64,000 nt of DNA from Betaproteobacteria bacterium (GCA_016720925.1 JADKJR010000001.1:310001-374000); one strand, 5' to 3'. Positions 55,227 to 64,000 are shown, numbered from the stretch's first letter. Notes: generated from the letters alone by a model not told the origin. Numbers and translations: made by a program.

Positions 55227-55922
55227 ATGACCCCCTTTGATCCTCTTTTCTGGACAGCGTTGCTCAAAATCATTGGCATCAATATCGTGCTTTCCGGCGA
55301 CAATGCGGTGGTGATTGCCTTGGCCTCGCGCAGTCTCCCGCCAAGACAGCAAAAACAGGCGATTTTCTGGGGTAGCGGTGCCGCGATCGTGATGCGTATC
55401 GTGCTAACACTGTTCGCGGTGGCGCTGCTGGCGTTGCCGTGGCTCAAATTGGTGGGCTCCGCCCTGTTGTTATGGATCGGCATAAAGTTGCTGATCGATG
55501 AAGGCGACGACGGAGAAGGTATTGAAGGCCACGATTCGATGCTGGCGGCGATCAAGACAATTCTTATTGCTGATCTGGTGATGAGTCTGGATAATGTTAT
55601 TGCCGTCGCGGCAGCCGCCAAGAACGACACGATGCTGTTGGCAATCGGCCTTGCCATCAGTATTCCGCTGATTATTTACGCGAGCACCTTGTTGATCAAG
55701 GTCATGGAACGTTTCCCGATCGTCATCACCATTGGCGCCGCGCTGATTGGATGGGTAGCCGGGGAAATGGCCTGGGATGAGGCGGTAATCAAGCCTTTCA
55801 CTTCGCAGTACCCTCGCTGGTTTGAATATGTCGCCGCAGCAATAGGTGCCGTGGTCGTCGTCGGGGCAGGAAAATTCTTGGCGAAGCGGCAGGAAACAGC
55901 GGCTGAAGCGCATCAACCCTGA
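55227..55922 (+). CDS. TerC-family membrane protein
   Basis: 231 residues with seven predicted helices. The signature acidic motifs are INIVLSGDNAVVIALA and IADLVMSLDNVIAVAAA, which form a probable metal-binding pair; family members are linked to manganese export or tellurite tolerance. I looked for a yybP-ykoY riboswitch in the 80 bases upstream and saw none. The gene is followed by tctC in the same direction, but a repeat-free spacer separates them. Confidence 0.9.
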   Translation: MTPFDPLFWTALLKIIGINIVLSGDNAVVIALASRSLPPRQQKQAIFWGSGAAIVMRIVLTLFAVALLALPWLKLVGSALLLWIGIKLLIDEGDDGEGIEGHDSMLAAIKTILIADLVMSLDNVIAVAAAAKNDTMLLAIGLAISIPLIIYASTLLIKVMERFPIVITIGAALIGWVAGEMAWDEAVIKPFTSQYPRWFEYVAAAIGAVVVVGAGKFLAKRQETAAEAHQP

Positions 55923-56051
55923 AGAACGGCCTGCTCCATGGCGGACCATGGCCGAGAATCAGAAAAAGACAAGAAGACGCAAGATGAGGCAAGAGTAGCA
56001 AAGGGAAAGTGGCAGGAAAAAGTGAGCATTTCACACAACTCGGAGAGTGAC

Positions 56052-57092
56052 ATGAAAGCAATTCGCAGACCTGAATCATTTATGAAAAAATCTCGCACGT
56101 CGATGCTGGCTGCGCCGCTTGCGCTGGTATTCGGCATGCTTGCGTTGCCATCGCCGGTCCTCGCATGGGAACCCACCAAGTCGGTTGAGTTTGTGGTGCC
56201 GGCAGGCACCGGTGGTGGTGCTGACCAGATGGCACGTTTTGTCCAGGGCGTCGTCACCAAATACAACCTGATGAAACAGCCGCTGGTGGTGGTCAATAAA
56301 GGCGGTGGTGCGGGAGCAGAAGGATTCCTGGATGTGAAGGGTGCAAAAGGCGAGCCCCACAAGATCATCATTACGCTGTCGAACTTGTTCACGACGCCGC
56401 TCGCCACCGGTGTTCCGTTCAATTGGAAAGACCTCACGCCCGTGCAGATGATGGCGCTGGATCAGTTCATTTTCTGGGTAAACGCCGAAACGCCATACAA
56501 AACCGCCAAGGAATATGTCGAGGCGGCCAAGGCGGCAGGTCCCGGCAAGATGAAAATGGGCGGGACTGGTTCCAAGCAGGAAGATCAGATTATTACCGTG
56601 GCGGTTGAAAAACAGTCCGGCGCCAAGTTCACCTATATTCCTTACAAGGGCGGCGGCGAGGTGGCGGTCCAACTGGTCGGCAAGCATATTGATTCAACTG
56701 TAAATAATCCCATTGAGGCAGTTGAGCAGTGGCGCGCTGGCAAGTTGCGTGCGCTGTGCGTGTTCGACGACATTCCGATGCCTTACAAGAATAAAGTGAC
56801 CGCGACCCAAGCATGGGGCGACGTACCGACATGCAAGAGCCAGGGTCTGGACGTGGATTACCAGATGCTGCGCGGAATTTTCATGGCGCCGGGCGTGAGC
56901 AAGGATCAGGTTGACTACTTTGTCGGTGTCCTGAAAAAAGTTCGCGAGACAACGGAGTGGAAAGAGTTCATGGAGAAGGGCGCTTTTAACCAGACAGCGT
57001 TGGGTGGCGACGAGTATCTCAAGTGGGTCGCCAAAGAAGAGCAGCGCCATCAGTCGCTCATGTCCGAGGCTGGATTCCTTGCCAAGAAATAG
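56052..57092 (+). CDS. TctC-type substrate-binding protein
   Basis: 346 residues from the ATG at 56052 (MKAIRRPESFMKKSRTSMLA), with GGAGAG just upstream, or an internal ATG at 56082; both keep a signal peptide ending near SPVLA/WEP. The mature protein begins with KSVEFVVPAGTGGGADQMAR, the family pattern, and has GGGEVAVQLVGKHIDSTVNN. It is the periplasmic subunit of a tripartite tricarboxylate transporter. A terminator follows, so it may be made in excess over TctBA. Substrate is inferred from the neighbouring oxalate genes. Confidence 0.93.
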   Translation: MKAIRRPESFMKKSRTSMLAAPLALVFGMLALPSPVLAWEPTKSVEFVVPAGTGGGADQMARFVQGVVTKYNLMKQPLVVVNKGGGAGAEGFLDVKGAKGEPHKIIITLSNLFTTPLATGVPFNWKDLTPVQMMALDQFIFWVNAETPYKTAKEYVEAAKAAGPGKMKMGGTGSKQEDQIITVAVEKQSGAKFTYIPYKGGGEVAVQLVGKHIDSTVNNPIEAVEQWRAGKLRALCVFDDIPMPYKNKVTATQAWGDVPTCKSQGLDVDYQMLRGIFMAPGVSKDQVDYFVGVLKKVRETTEWKEFMEKGAFNQTALGGDEYLKWVAKEEQRHQSLMSEAGFLAKK

Positions 57093-57098
57093 CGCTGA

Positions 57099-57134
57099 AA
57101 ATAGCCCCGGACGCGAATTCGGGGCTATTTTTTT
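57099..57134 (+). terminator. intrinsic terminator between tctC and tctB
   Basis: AAATAGCCCCG pairs with CGGGGCTATTT around a ten-base loop, followed by a T-run. It would end most tctC transcripts before the membrane subunits, a common way to make the binding protein in excess. Confidence 0.9.
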
Positions 57135-57197
57135 GTCCAGTTTGACCGTTAGTGCCGCAAGAGACGGCATACCTGCACCATACCAATAGGAGAGCAT

Positions 57198-57713
57198 GTG
57201 GAAACCCCCGAAGAAAAGTCCGCCGTATCGGTCAAGGCAATGGACGCGGTAACCGCCATCGTGATATTCCTGGTCGGCTCATTGGTCATTTGGGATAGTT
57301 CGCGCCTTGGCGCCAAATGGGGGGCAGATGGGCCGGAAGCGGGCTATTTTCCGTTTTATATCGGCCTGCTCCTTTGTCTCGCGAGCATGGTAAATTTCAT
57401 TGCGGCCATTCGCGAAAAACAGAACGAGTCGTTTGTAAGCGGGACGTCGCTGAAGATGATATTTTCCGTCATGATTCCCACGCTTTTTTACGTGGGATTG
57501 ATAGGCGGCGTTGGGCCGGTGCCGGGGCTCGGAATCTACGTGGCGTCGGCAGCTTTTATCGCGCTGTTCATGAAATGGCTCGGCAAGTACGCGTGGCCGA
57601 TAACGGTTGCGGTATCGCTGTGTGTGCCAGTTGTTTTCTTTCTGTTGTTTGAAATCTGGTTCAAGGTGCCGCTACCCAAGGGCCCGCTTGAAGCCGCACT
57701 TGGCCTTGCCTGA
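57198..57713 (+). CDS. TctB-type small membrane subunit
   Basis: 171 residues with four helices (AVTAIVIFLVGSLVIWDSSR, AGYFPFYIGLLLCLASMVNF and two more). The start is a GTG at 57198, preceded by AGGAGAGCAT; an ATG two bases earlier is in another frame that yields no family text. TctB lacks strong motifs, but its position between tctC and tctA and its helix count are typical. Confidence 0.9.
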   Translation: METPEEKSAVSVKAMDAVTAIVIFLVGSLVIWDSSRLGAKWGADGPEAGYFPFYIGLLLCLASMVNFIAAIREKQNESFVSGTSLKMIFSVMIPTLFYVGLIGGVGPVPGLGIYVASAAFIALFMKWLGKYAWPITVAVSLCVPVVFFLLFEIWFKVPLPKGPLEAALGLA

Positions 57714-57724
57714 GGGCGACGACG

Positions 57725-59218
57725 ATGGAAGAAATTAACAGTCTTATGCAGGGCTTTAGCGTCGCCCTCACGCCATTCAATCTCGGCCTGATGCTCGTCG
57801 GTGTAATCCTCGGTGTGTTGATTGGTGTTTTACCGGGGCTGGGCGGCGCCAATGGTGTTGCCATCCTGTTGCCACTGACGTTTTCGATGAATCCGACTTC
57901 GGCCATCATTATGCTGTCGTGTATCTATTGGGGGGCGCTGTTTGGTGGCGCCATTACTTCGATCCTGTTCAATATACCAGGAGAGCCCTGGTCGGTCGCC
58001 ACCACCTTTGATGGGTACCCGATGGCCCAACAGGGGCGTGCCGGCGAGGCCCTGACGGCCGCATTCACCTCATCCTTCATTGGCGCCCTGGTTGCGGTGC
58101 TGATGATTACCTTCACCGCACCGCTGGTCGCAAGATTTGCGTTGAAGTTTGGACCACCCGAGTACTTTTCCGTCTACTTGCTGACCTTCTGCAGCTTTGT
58201 GGGCATGTCCAAGGGCTCGCCTTTCAAGACCATTGCCGCGATGATGCTGGGATTCGCACTCGCGGCCGTCGGCCTCGATACGGTGACCGGACAACTTCGC
58301 TTGACGTTCGGCTTTACCGAGATGCTGAAGGGCTTTGATTTCCTGATCGCTGTGATCGGACTGTTCGGTATCGGCGAAATCCTGCTGACGATCGAAGAAG
58401 GGCTCGCCTTCAAGGGAGCGGAAGCAAAGATCAAGATGCGTGTGGTCATCGACACCTGGAAGCAACTGCCCAAGTACTGGAAAACATCGCTGCGCTCATC
58501 GATCATTGGCTGCTGGATGGGCATCACTCCTGGCGGCGCGACACCCGCGTCTTTCATGGGCTACGGTGTCGCCAAAAGCATGTCGCCGCGTGGCGCCAAT
58601 TTTGGCAAAGGAGAAATGGAGGGGGTCGTCGCGCCTGAAACAGCGGCCCACGCAGCCGGTACCGCCGCACTGTTGCCAATGTTGACGCTGGGTATTCCCG
58701 GTTCACCCACCGCCGCGGTACTGTTGGGAGGACTGCTGATTTGGGGATTGCAGCCCGGCCCATTGCTGTTTCAGGAGCAGAAGGATTTCGTCTGGGGTCT
58801 GATCGCCTCCATGTATCTCGGTAACATCGCCGGCCTGATCGTGGTACTGACGACCGTGCCGTTTTTCGCGGCTATTTTGCGTATACCGTTTTCCATCGTT
58901 GCGCCGGTGATTCTGGTCATTTGTGCCATTGGCGCATATACGGTCCATGGCTCGATGTTTGACGTGTGGCTGATGGTGATATTCGGCGTGATCGGGTACA
59001 TCTTCAAGAAGCTCGACTATCCGCTTGCGCCACTTGTGCTGGCGCTGGTGCTGGGGGATCGTGCCGAAGATGCATTCCGTCAGTCGATGCTGATGTCGCA
59101 GGGAACGATGTCGATTTTCTTTGCCAATGGACTGGTCGCAAGCATCACTGTTCTTGCCTTGGTCATGCTGTTCTGGGCACCGCTGCGCGCGGGCATCGCC
59201 AAAATGCGTGGTCGATAG
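57725..59218 (+). CDS. TctA-type large membrane subunit
   Basis: 497 residues with about eleven helices. Key family text: GVLIGVLPGLGGANGVAILL, FGGAITSILFNIPGEPWSVA, and TPGGATPASFMGYGVAKSMS with HAAGTAALLPMLTLGIPGSP. It is the transport subunit of the tripartite system and follows tctB by 11 bases. Because the next genes are a nucleotide kinase-like protein, oxc and frc, oxalate or a related carboxylate is the likely substrate (inference). Confidence 0.95.
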   Translation: MEEINSLMQGFSVALTPFNLGLMLVGVILGVLIGVLPGLGGANGVAILLPLTFSMNPTSAIIMLSCIYWGALFGGAITSILFNIPGEPWSVATTFDGYPMAQQGRAGEALTAAFTSSFIGALVAVLMITFTAPLVARFALKFGPPEYFSVYLLTFCSFVGMSKGSPFKTIAAMMLGFALAAVGLDTVTGQLRLTFGFTEMLKGFDFLIAVIGLFGIGEILLTIEEGLAFKGAEAKIKMRVVIDTWKQLPKYWKTSLRSSIIGCWMGITPGGATPASFMGYGVAKSMSPRGANFGKGEMEGVVAPETAAHAAGTAALLPMLTLGIPGSPTAAVLLGGLLIWGLQPGPLLFQEQKDFVWGLIASMYLGNIAGLIVVLTTVPFFAAILRIPFSIVAPVILVICAIGAYTVHGSMFDVWLMVIFGVIGYIFKKLDYPLAPLVLALVLGDRAEDAFRQSMLMSQGTMSIFFANGLVASITVLALVMLFWAPLRAGIAKMRGR

Positions 59219-59242
59219 TTTGAAAATCTCAAGGAGAGTCAC

Positions 59243-60088
59243 ATGCCGGTAATTACGATGACACAGGAGATGGCTACGCTTGGCAAGGACGTTGCGCTCG
59301 GAGTATGCGAGGAACTCGGCCTGGAGCAGGTGCGGCATGAGATCGGCGATATTGTGGCTGGCCGGATGCACGTGAAAAAAAGCCTCATTCGCCGTCTGCG
59401 GGAAGGCAAGGCCAATACTATCGAGCGTTGGGCGGCCGATGAAAAGACCATTTCAATATTTACCGCCGAAGAAATATTCGACCTTGCCGTCAAAGGCAAT
59501 GTGCTGATACGGGGGTGGGGCGCGACACTATGGCTGCGCCCGGTTGCGCATATCCCGGCCATCAAGGTGTGCTCACCGATGGAACTGCGGGTGAAACGTC
59601 TGATGGCGCGGCTGGAAACCGATGATGAAAACCTCGCCCGCAAGGAAATCAGGGTGGACGATGCCGCACGCGCGGCACGAATGTCCGAGCATTTCGATGT
59701 TGAGTGGGGCGATCCGTCGCTGCTTGATCTGACAATGAACACCGAGCGTATCCCGGTTTCCAGTTGCGTCGACATGGTGGTGGCGCTGACGAGAAGCGCG
59801 GCTTTTACGGAGACTCCCGAGTCGCGCCAGCACCTGCTGGACCTGGCGCTTGCCACGCATGTTCGCGCCGCACTTCGTGCCCATGCCGACACGTCACACG
59901 TTGACGTGACCGTCGTGGCGGAAAAAGGGACCGTAATACTTTCCGGTATCGTGTCCAACCCGAAGGAGCGTGATCAGAGCACCGATGTCGCGGGTGCTGT
60001 CGCCGGAGTCACAAGGGTTGACAACCAACTGGGCACAATGACCGGCAGACCCGGCGCGCGCATATTTCCTTCCGGTAGTGTGCGCTGA
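59243..60088 (+). CDS. cytidylate kinase-like protein with a C-terminal BON domain
   Basis: 281 residues. The first 180 resemble the cytidylate kinase-like family (Cytidylate_kin2): MPVITMTQEMATLGKDVALG in place of the P-loop region, LIRGWGATLWL, and AARMSEHFDVEWGDPSLLDL. The last 75 look like a BON domain (VDVTVVAEKGTVILSGIVSN, ITRVDNQL-like end). The P-loop is weak, so catalysis is uncertain. Fusion of these two folds inside a transport-oxalate locus is unusual. Its stop abuts the stop of the convergent regulator with no spacer. Confidence 0.85.
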   Translation: MPVITMTQEMATLGKDVALGVCEELGLEQVRHEIGDIVAGRMHVKKSLIRRLREGKANTIERWAADEKTISIFTAEEIFDLAVKGNVLIRGWGATLWLRPVAHIPAIKVCSPMELRVKRLMARLETDDENLARKEIRVDDAARAARMSEHFDVEWGDPSLLDLTMNTERIPVSSCVDMVVALTRSAAFTETPESRQHLLDLALATHVRAALRAHADTSHVDVTVVAEKGTVILSGIVSNPKERDQSTDVAGAVAGVTRVDNQLGTMTGRPGARIFPSGSVR

Positions 60089-60715
60089 TTACCGCGCCAG
60101 AATCGCCTGCAGCTTGCCTTTTTGTTTCAGTCGCGACATTGTCTCCGCCGAGAGATTCAGATGCGAGGCCAACTCCTTCATCGGCACCCGTTCGTACAGA
60201 TCGGGATGTTTGCGCAGGAATCTTTGCACCCGGCCGGCGGCGTCAAGCAAATGTAGTGTAATCGTGTGCGCCATCACCTCGGACATCAGATGCATGACTT
60301 CGTATTCAAAATCGTCTTTGGCGGAAGGGTGCTTGTCAAGAAATTCCACCCATTGTTCCATCGGCAGTTGCGCGACGCGGCACTTTACGACCGCACGGAT
60401 GGTGTAGGGCGCCGGCGTGCGTAATCGCCATGCGGCATAACTGGTATCCATGTCGTCTTCCTTGGAAAAACGCAGGATCATTTCCTTGCCCTCCTGATTG
60501 GAGACGACTCGCTTCAGGATGCCTTCGAGAATAAAGTACTGCGCCATGTCGTGATCGCCTTGGCCCAGCAGCAGATCACCTTTCTTGTGGTCGGTGATGG
60601 TGAGGTGTTTTTCAAGTTCCGTAAACGCACGGGGTTTTAGTGTACGCAGCACGATGTTCTTGGCGAGTTGAGTGCGAATCTGGTCTCGTTGCGGGTGAGA
60701 AATGAGCAATGTCAT
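60089..60715 (-). CDS. Crp/Fnr-family transcriptional regulator
   Basis: 208 residues from the ATG at 60715 (MTLLISHPQRDQIRTQLAKN); an upstream GTG was rejected. The cyclic-nucleotide-binding fold includes HKKGDLLLGQGDHDMAQYFI. The recognition helix reads LNLSAETMSRLKQKGKL, with the E-T-x-S-R pattern of FNR that reads TTGAT half-sites. It lacks the N-terminal Fe-S Cys cluster (only one Cys, in VVKCRVAQLP), so it is not an oxygen-sensing FNR. The protein ends 15 residues after the helix, with little room for the usual wing. Confidence 0.9.
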   Translation of the reverse strand: MTLLISHPQRDQIRTQLAKNIVLRTLKPRAFTELEKHLTITDHKKGDLLLGQGDHDMAQYFILEGILKRVVSNQEGKEMILRFSKEDDMDTSYAAWRLRTPAPYTIRAVVKCRVAQLPMEQWVEFLDKHPSAKDDFEYEVMHLMSEVMAHTITLHLLDAAGRVQRFLRKHPDLYERVPMKELASHLNLSAETMSRLKQKGKLQAILAR

Positions 60716-60835
60716 GGTCGTCGGTCGGTATCGAAAAGTTGATATGGAACACACTATTGACAGGAATCAAGGCGTAACCATTTTGGCATTTTTTATGATG
60801 CGGGTACACAAGCGAAGATCAGCGATTTTCTGGTC

Positions 60836-60849
60836 TTGATCAAAATCAA
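60836..60849. promoter_or_regulatory. FNR-type operator TTGAT-N4-ATCAA
   Basis: TTGATCAAAATCAA matches the FNR/DNR consensus exactly in both half-sites. It lies between the divergent regulator and oxc, about 120 bases from the first start and 70 from the second. The adjacent regulator has the matching recognition helix, so binding by it is the simplest reading (inference). Confidence 0.7.
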
Positions 60850-60917
60850 TAATGTCGTAATGTCCGAACCCTTCGGTCATGGACATTCACCAAGCGCTAA
60901 CCGTCGAGGAGTTACAT

Positions 60918-62692
60918 ATGGGTACGAACGAAGCCCCCGCCATCTCAGGTGCAACCGCCGAAAATCCGGTTGGGTCGATCAGCGCTAGCCAGGAAATGAC
61001 TGACGGTTTTCACCTGGTCATCGACGCCCTGAAACTCAATGGAATCACCACCATCTACGGTTTGCCTGGCATTCCAATTACGGACCTGACCCGCAAGTCA
61101 CAGGCTGAAGGCCTGCGCGTAATTTCCTTCCGCCACGAGCAGAACGCTGGTAATGCCGCAGCTATCGCCGGTTTTATTACGCGGAAGCCCGGCATTTGCC
61201 TCACGGTGTCGGCGCCCGGCTTTCTCAACGGGCTGACTGCCTTGGCCAATGCCACCACCAACTGCTTCCCGATGATCCTGATCAGTGGCTCCAGCGAGCG
61301 CGAGATCGTCGACTTGCAGCAGGGGACTACGAAGAGATGGATCAGCTCGCGATTGCCAAGCCCTTGTGCAAGGCCGCCTTCCGCGTACTGCACGCTGAGG
61401 ACATCGGGGTGGGCGTCGCGCGCGCGATTCGTTCTGCCTTGTCAGGCCGTCCGGGCGGTGTGTATCTGGACCTGCCGGCCAAGCTGTTCGCTCAGACCAT
61501 GGATGCCGATGCCGGCAAGAAGTCGCTGATCAAGGTCGTCGACCCGGCACCGCGCCAGATACCGGCGCAGGACGCCGTCCAGCGCGCCCTTGAGTTGCTC
61601 AAAAGTGCCAAGCGCCCACTGATCCTGCTGGGCAAAGGGGCCGCGTACGCCCAGGCTGACGCAGATATCCGCGCGCTGGTCGAAAACACCGGCATTCCTT
61701 ACCTGCCCATGTCCATGGCGAAGGGCCTGTTGTCGGACACGCATCCACAGTCGGCGGCGGCCGCGCGTTCCTACGTGCTGCCGGAAGCCGACGTCGTGGT
61801 GTTGATCGGCGCGCGCCTGAACTGGCTGCTCTCGCAAGGCAAGGGCAAGACCTGGGGCGGCAAGGATCACAAGGCCTGGGGCGGCCAGAAGTTCATCCAG
61901 ATCGACATCTCGCCGACTGAGGCGGACAGCAATGTGCGCATCGATGCGCCGCTCGTCGGTGACATCGGTTCCTGCGTGTCGGCCTTGCTGACCGCGATCG
62001 GTAACAGCTGGGCCAAGCCCCCGGCCGAGTGGCTCACCGCCATCGCCGAGCGCAGGAACAGGAACCTCGCCAAGATGGCCGAGACCCTGGCGAAGGATCC
62101 GGCGCCAATGAATTACCACAGCGCGCTGAATGTGGTGCGCGACATCGTCAAGGCAAACCCGGACGCCATGCTGGTCAATGAAGGTGCGAACGCGCTGGAC
62201 TTCACGCGCAGCATCGTGGACATGTACCAGCCGCGGAAGCGCCTGGACGTGGGCACGTGGGGAATCATGGGCATCGGCATGGGCTTCGCCGTGGCGGCCG
62301 CCGTGGAAACGGGCCTGCCCGTGATCGCCATCGAAGGCGACAGCGCCTTCGGCTTCTCCGGCATGGAAGTCGAAACCATCTGCCGCTACAATCTGCCGGT
62401 CTGTGTGGTCTTTAACAACAATGGCGTCTATCGCGGTACCGATATCAACCCGACCGGCGGCGCGGACGTGGCACCGACCGTATTCGTCAAGGGCGCGCGC
62501 TATGACAAATTGATGGAAGCTTTCGGCGGCATGGGCGTACATGCCACGACGCCGGCCGAGTTGCGCAAGGCAATGGAAGCGGCCATCCGTTCAAGGAAAC
62601 CCACGCTCATCAATGCCGTCATCGATGAAACCGCCGGCACCGAAAGCGGCCGCATCACGAGCCTGAATCCGCAAAGCGCAAAAAAGAAGTAG
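60918..62692 (+). CDS. oxc: oxalyl-CoA decarboxylase, reading frame broken by one missing base
   Basis: Thiamine-diphosphate enzyme that turns oxalyl-CoA into formyl-CoA and CO2. Start at the ATG at 60918, with GAGGAG seven bases before it. The first part reads DGFHLVIDALKLNGITTIYG to SSEREIVDLQQG; there, near 61325, the frame must shift for the protein to continue DYEEMDQLAIAKPLCKAAFR. The repaired protein is about 591 residues and has the ThDP motif GDSAFGFSGMEVETICRYN with NNNGVYRG. Both halves keep full family conservation, so the fault may be a sequencing error rather than decay. frc follows. Confidence 0.9.
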
Positions 62693-62811
62693 TAAATAAA
62701 TTTAATACGTGCGAAGGATGGCGGCTGACGGGTGCTGGATAATATTGAAGAAATTGTCAACTGTTTCCCGTCTCGCATCATCGTGAAGATCACAAGGAAA
62801 AAAGGAAAAGC

Positions 62812-64000
62812 ATGGAAGCACTAAAAGGAATCCGCATTCTCGACATGACGCATGTGCAAGCCGGTCCGACCTGTTCGCAGTTGCTCGCGTGGATGGGGGC
62901 AGACGTCATCAAGTTTGAGCCGCCGCAGGGTGACGCGACGCGAGGCCAACTACGCGATGTGCCGGGTGCCGACAGCCTGTATTTCACGATGCTTAACTGC
63001 AACAAGCGCTCGATCACCGTCAATATGAAATCGGCAGAGGGCAAGGCGGTATTTGTCGATTTGCTAAAGCATTGCGACATCATCATGGAAAATTTCGGGC
63101 CGGGCGTGCTGGATCGTTTCGGTTTCACCTGGGAAAAAATTCACGAGCTCAATCCAAAGATTGTGATGGGTTCGATCAAGGGCTTTGGATCGTCGGGGCC
63201 GTACGCCGAATTCAAAGCCTACGAGAACGTCGCGCAGGCCATGGGAGGCTCCATGAGTACCACCGGGACACCAGATGGGCCTCCGTTTGTCACCGGCGCG
63301 CAAATCGGCGACTCCGGCACTGGGTTGCATCTGGCGATCGGGCTACTGGCGGCGTTGCACCAGGCCAATCGCACAGGGGAAGGCCAGTATGTGGAAGTGG
63401 CAATGATGGATGGCGTGATGAACCTGTGCCGCGTGAAATTCCGCGATCACCAGCGGCTCACGCGGCAGGCGCTGTCCGAGTATTCCGTGCCAACCTACCA
63501 GAACATGGGGGATGTACCGCGTGCCGGCAACGATTCCGGCGGGGGCCAGCTCGGCAACGCCATTCACTGCAAACCCCAGGGTCCGAACGACTGGATCTAC
63601 GTCGTCGTGCAGGAGGCGGTGTGGGTGGCGCTCGCCAGCCGTGTCGGTCCCGAGCTGGGCATGCCGGATCTCGCCACCGACCCGCAGTTTTCCACCATCG
63701 GTGAACGCCGCAGGAATCAGCAGCTGATGTGGACGCTGCTCAACAAATTTGCGTCGCACTACACCAAGCGCGAAGTGATGGCGATCCTCAATCCCATCGA
63801 CGTACCTTGTGGACCCATCATGTCCACCGAGGACCTCGCTACCGATGAACATGTGCGTGGGCGCGAGATGTATGTCGAACTCGATCATCCGCAACGCGGC
63901 AAATGGTGGAACGTCGGCATGCCGATCAAGTTGTCTGCATCACCGGCAAAAATCGAGCGTTCGCCATTGCTGGGTGAGCATACGGATGATGTGCTGAAGA
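62812..64000 (+). CDS. frc: formyl-CoA:oxalate CoA-transferase, 3' end beyond the window
   Basis: A class III CoA transferase that makes oxalyl-CoA from oxalate and formyl-CoA, recycling CoA for oxc. 396 codons are visible from the ATG at 62812 (MEALKGIRILDMTHVQAGPT); the enzyme is usually about 420-430 residues, so about 30 are missing. The catalytic Asp lies in GAQIGDSGTGLHL, the glycine loop is SGGGQLGN, and YFTMLNCNKRSITVNMKS and SPLLGEHTDDVLK are family text. Gln replaces the Trp of the Oxalobacter enzyme in RGQLRD, as in E. coli YfdW. It lies 119 bases after oxc. Confidence 0.95.
   Translation, partial: MEALKGIRILDMTHVQAGPTCSQLLAWMGADVIKFEPPQGDATRGQLRDVPGADSLYFTMLNCNKRSITVNMKSAEGKAVFVDLLKHCDIIMENFGPGVLDRFGFTWEKIHELNPKIVMGSIKGFGSSGPYAEFKAYENVAQAMGGSMSTTGTPDGPPFVTGAQIGDSGTGLHLAIGLLAALHQANRTGEGQYVEVAMMDGVMNLCRVKFRDHQRLTRQALSEYSVPTYQNMGDVPRAGNDSGGGQLGNAIHCKPQGPNDWIYVVVQEAVWVALASRVGPELGMPDLATDPQFSTIGERRRNQQLMWTLLNKFASHYTKREVMAILNPIDVPCGPIMSTEDLATDEHVRGREMYVELDHPQRGKWWNVGMPIKLSASPAKIERSPLLGEHTDDVLK

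Noticed and set aside
61442..62542. Long open frame on the minus strand across oxc (366 codons)
   Set aside because: It mirrors a highly conserved gene in GC-rich DNA, is rich in His, Arg and Gly-type shadow residues and lacks any family motif.

Overview
The window looks like a chromosomal segment of a betaproteobacterium, probably Burkholderiales-like; I would not go below class level. The evidence is the conserved gene orders (hslV-hslU; metK facing two lpxL-type acyltransferases, dapF, a DUF484 gene and xerC; cca, an NDUFA9-like gene and slt), an S-adenosylhomocysteine (SAH) riboswitch in front of ahcY, an HslV with a short propeptide, and two tripartite carboxylate uptake systems (TAXI-TRAP and TctABC). 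I saw no rRNA, tRNA, CRISPR array or prophage.

Layout. 0-5.5 kb: a GGDEF/EAL protein, a cupin and an exported protein, with long spacers and repeats. 5.6-13.4 kb: hslVU, a STAS-domain protein, and a five-gene block (two CobW GTPases, a LolD/MacB-type ABC ATPase, an FtsX-like permease, a DUF3299 protein) that resembles zinc-starvation loci. 13.5-20.6 kb: a penicillin acylase family protein, xerC, DUF484, dapF and two lipid A acyltransferases. 20.7-24.6 kb: the methyl cycle, metK-[SAH riboswitch]-ahcY-metF. 24.7-33.1 kb: an alanine/serine-glyoxylate aminotransferase, ttcA, a pteridine reductase, a COG1565 methyltransferase and the pntAB transhydrogenase.

33.2-41 kb is accessory DNA: a decayed IS1182-type element, then a run of small unrelated minus-strand genes (Imm33/DUF2185, two very small membrane proteins, a zinc-ribbon protein, a tyrosine phosphatase-like protein and others). 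Each of nine successive genes is followed on its 3' side by a degenerate copy of the same roughly 40-bp repeat, a layout like a gene-cassette array. Several of these genes carry single-base frameshifts, and a G/C homopolymer tract near 40.8 kb looks like an assembly artefact.

41-55 kb: exported proteins, a 7TM sensor kinase with a LuxR-type regulator, a TAXI-TRAP transporter, a quinone oxidoreductase, cca, a GST, an NDUFA9-like protein and slt. 55.2-64 kb: terC, then a probable oxalate locus: tctC-tctB-tctA, a cytidylate kinase/BON fusion, a Crp/Fnr regulator, oxalyl-CoA decarboxylase (oxc, broken by one missing base) and formyl-CoA transferase (frc, cut by the window end). A perfect TTGAT-N4-ATCAA site lies between the regulator, which has a matching recognition helix, and oxc. 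Two palindromic repeat families (seven and three copies) are scattered between the housekeeping operons.
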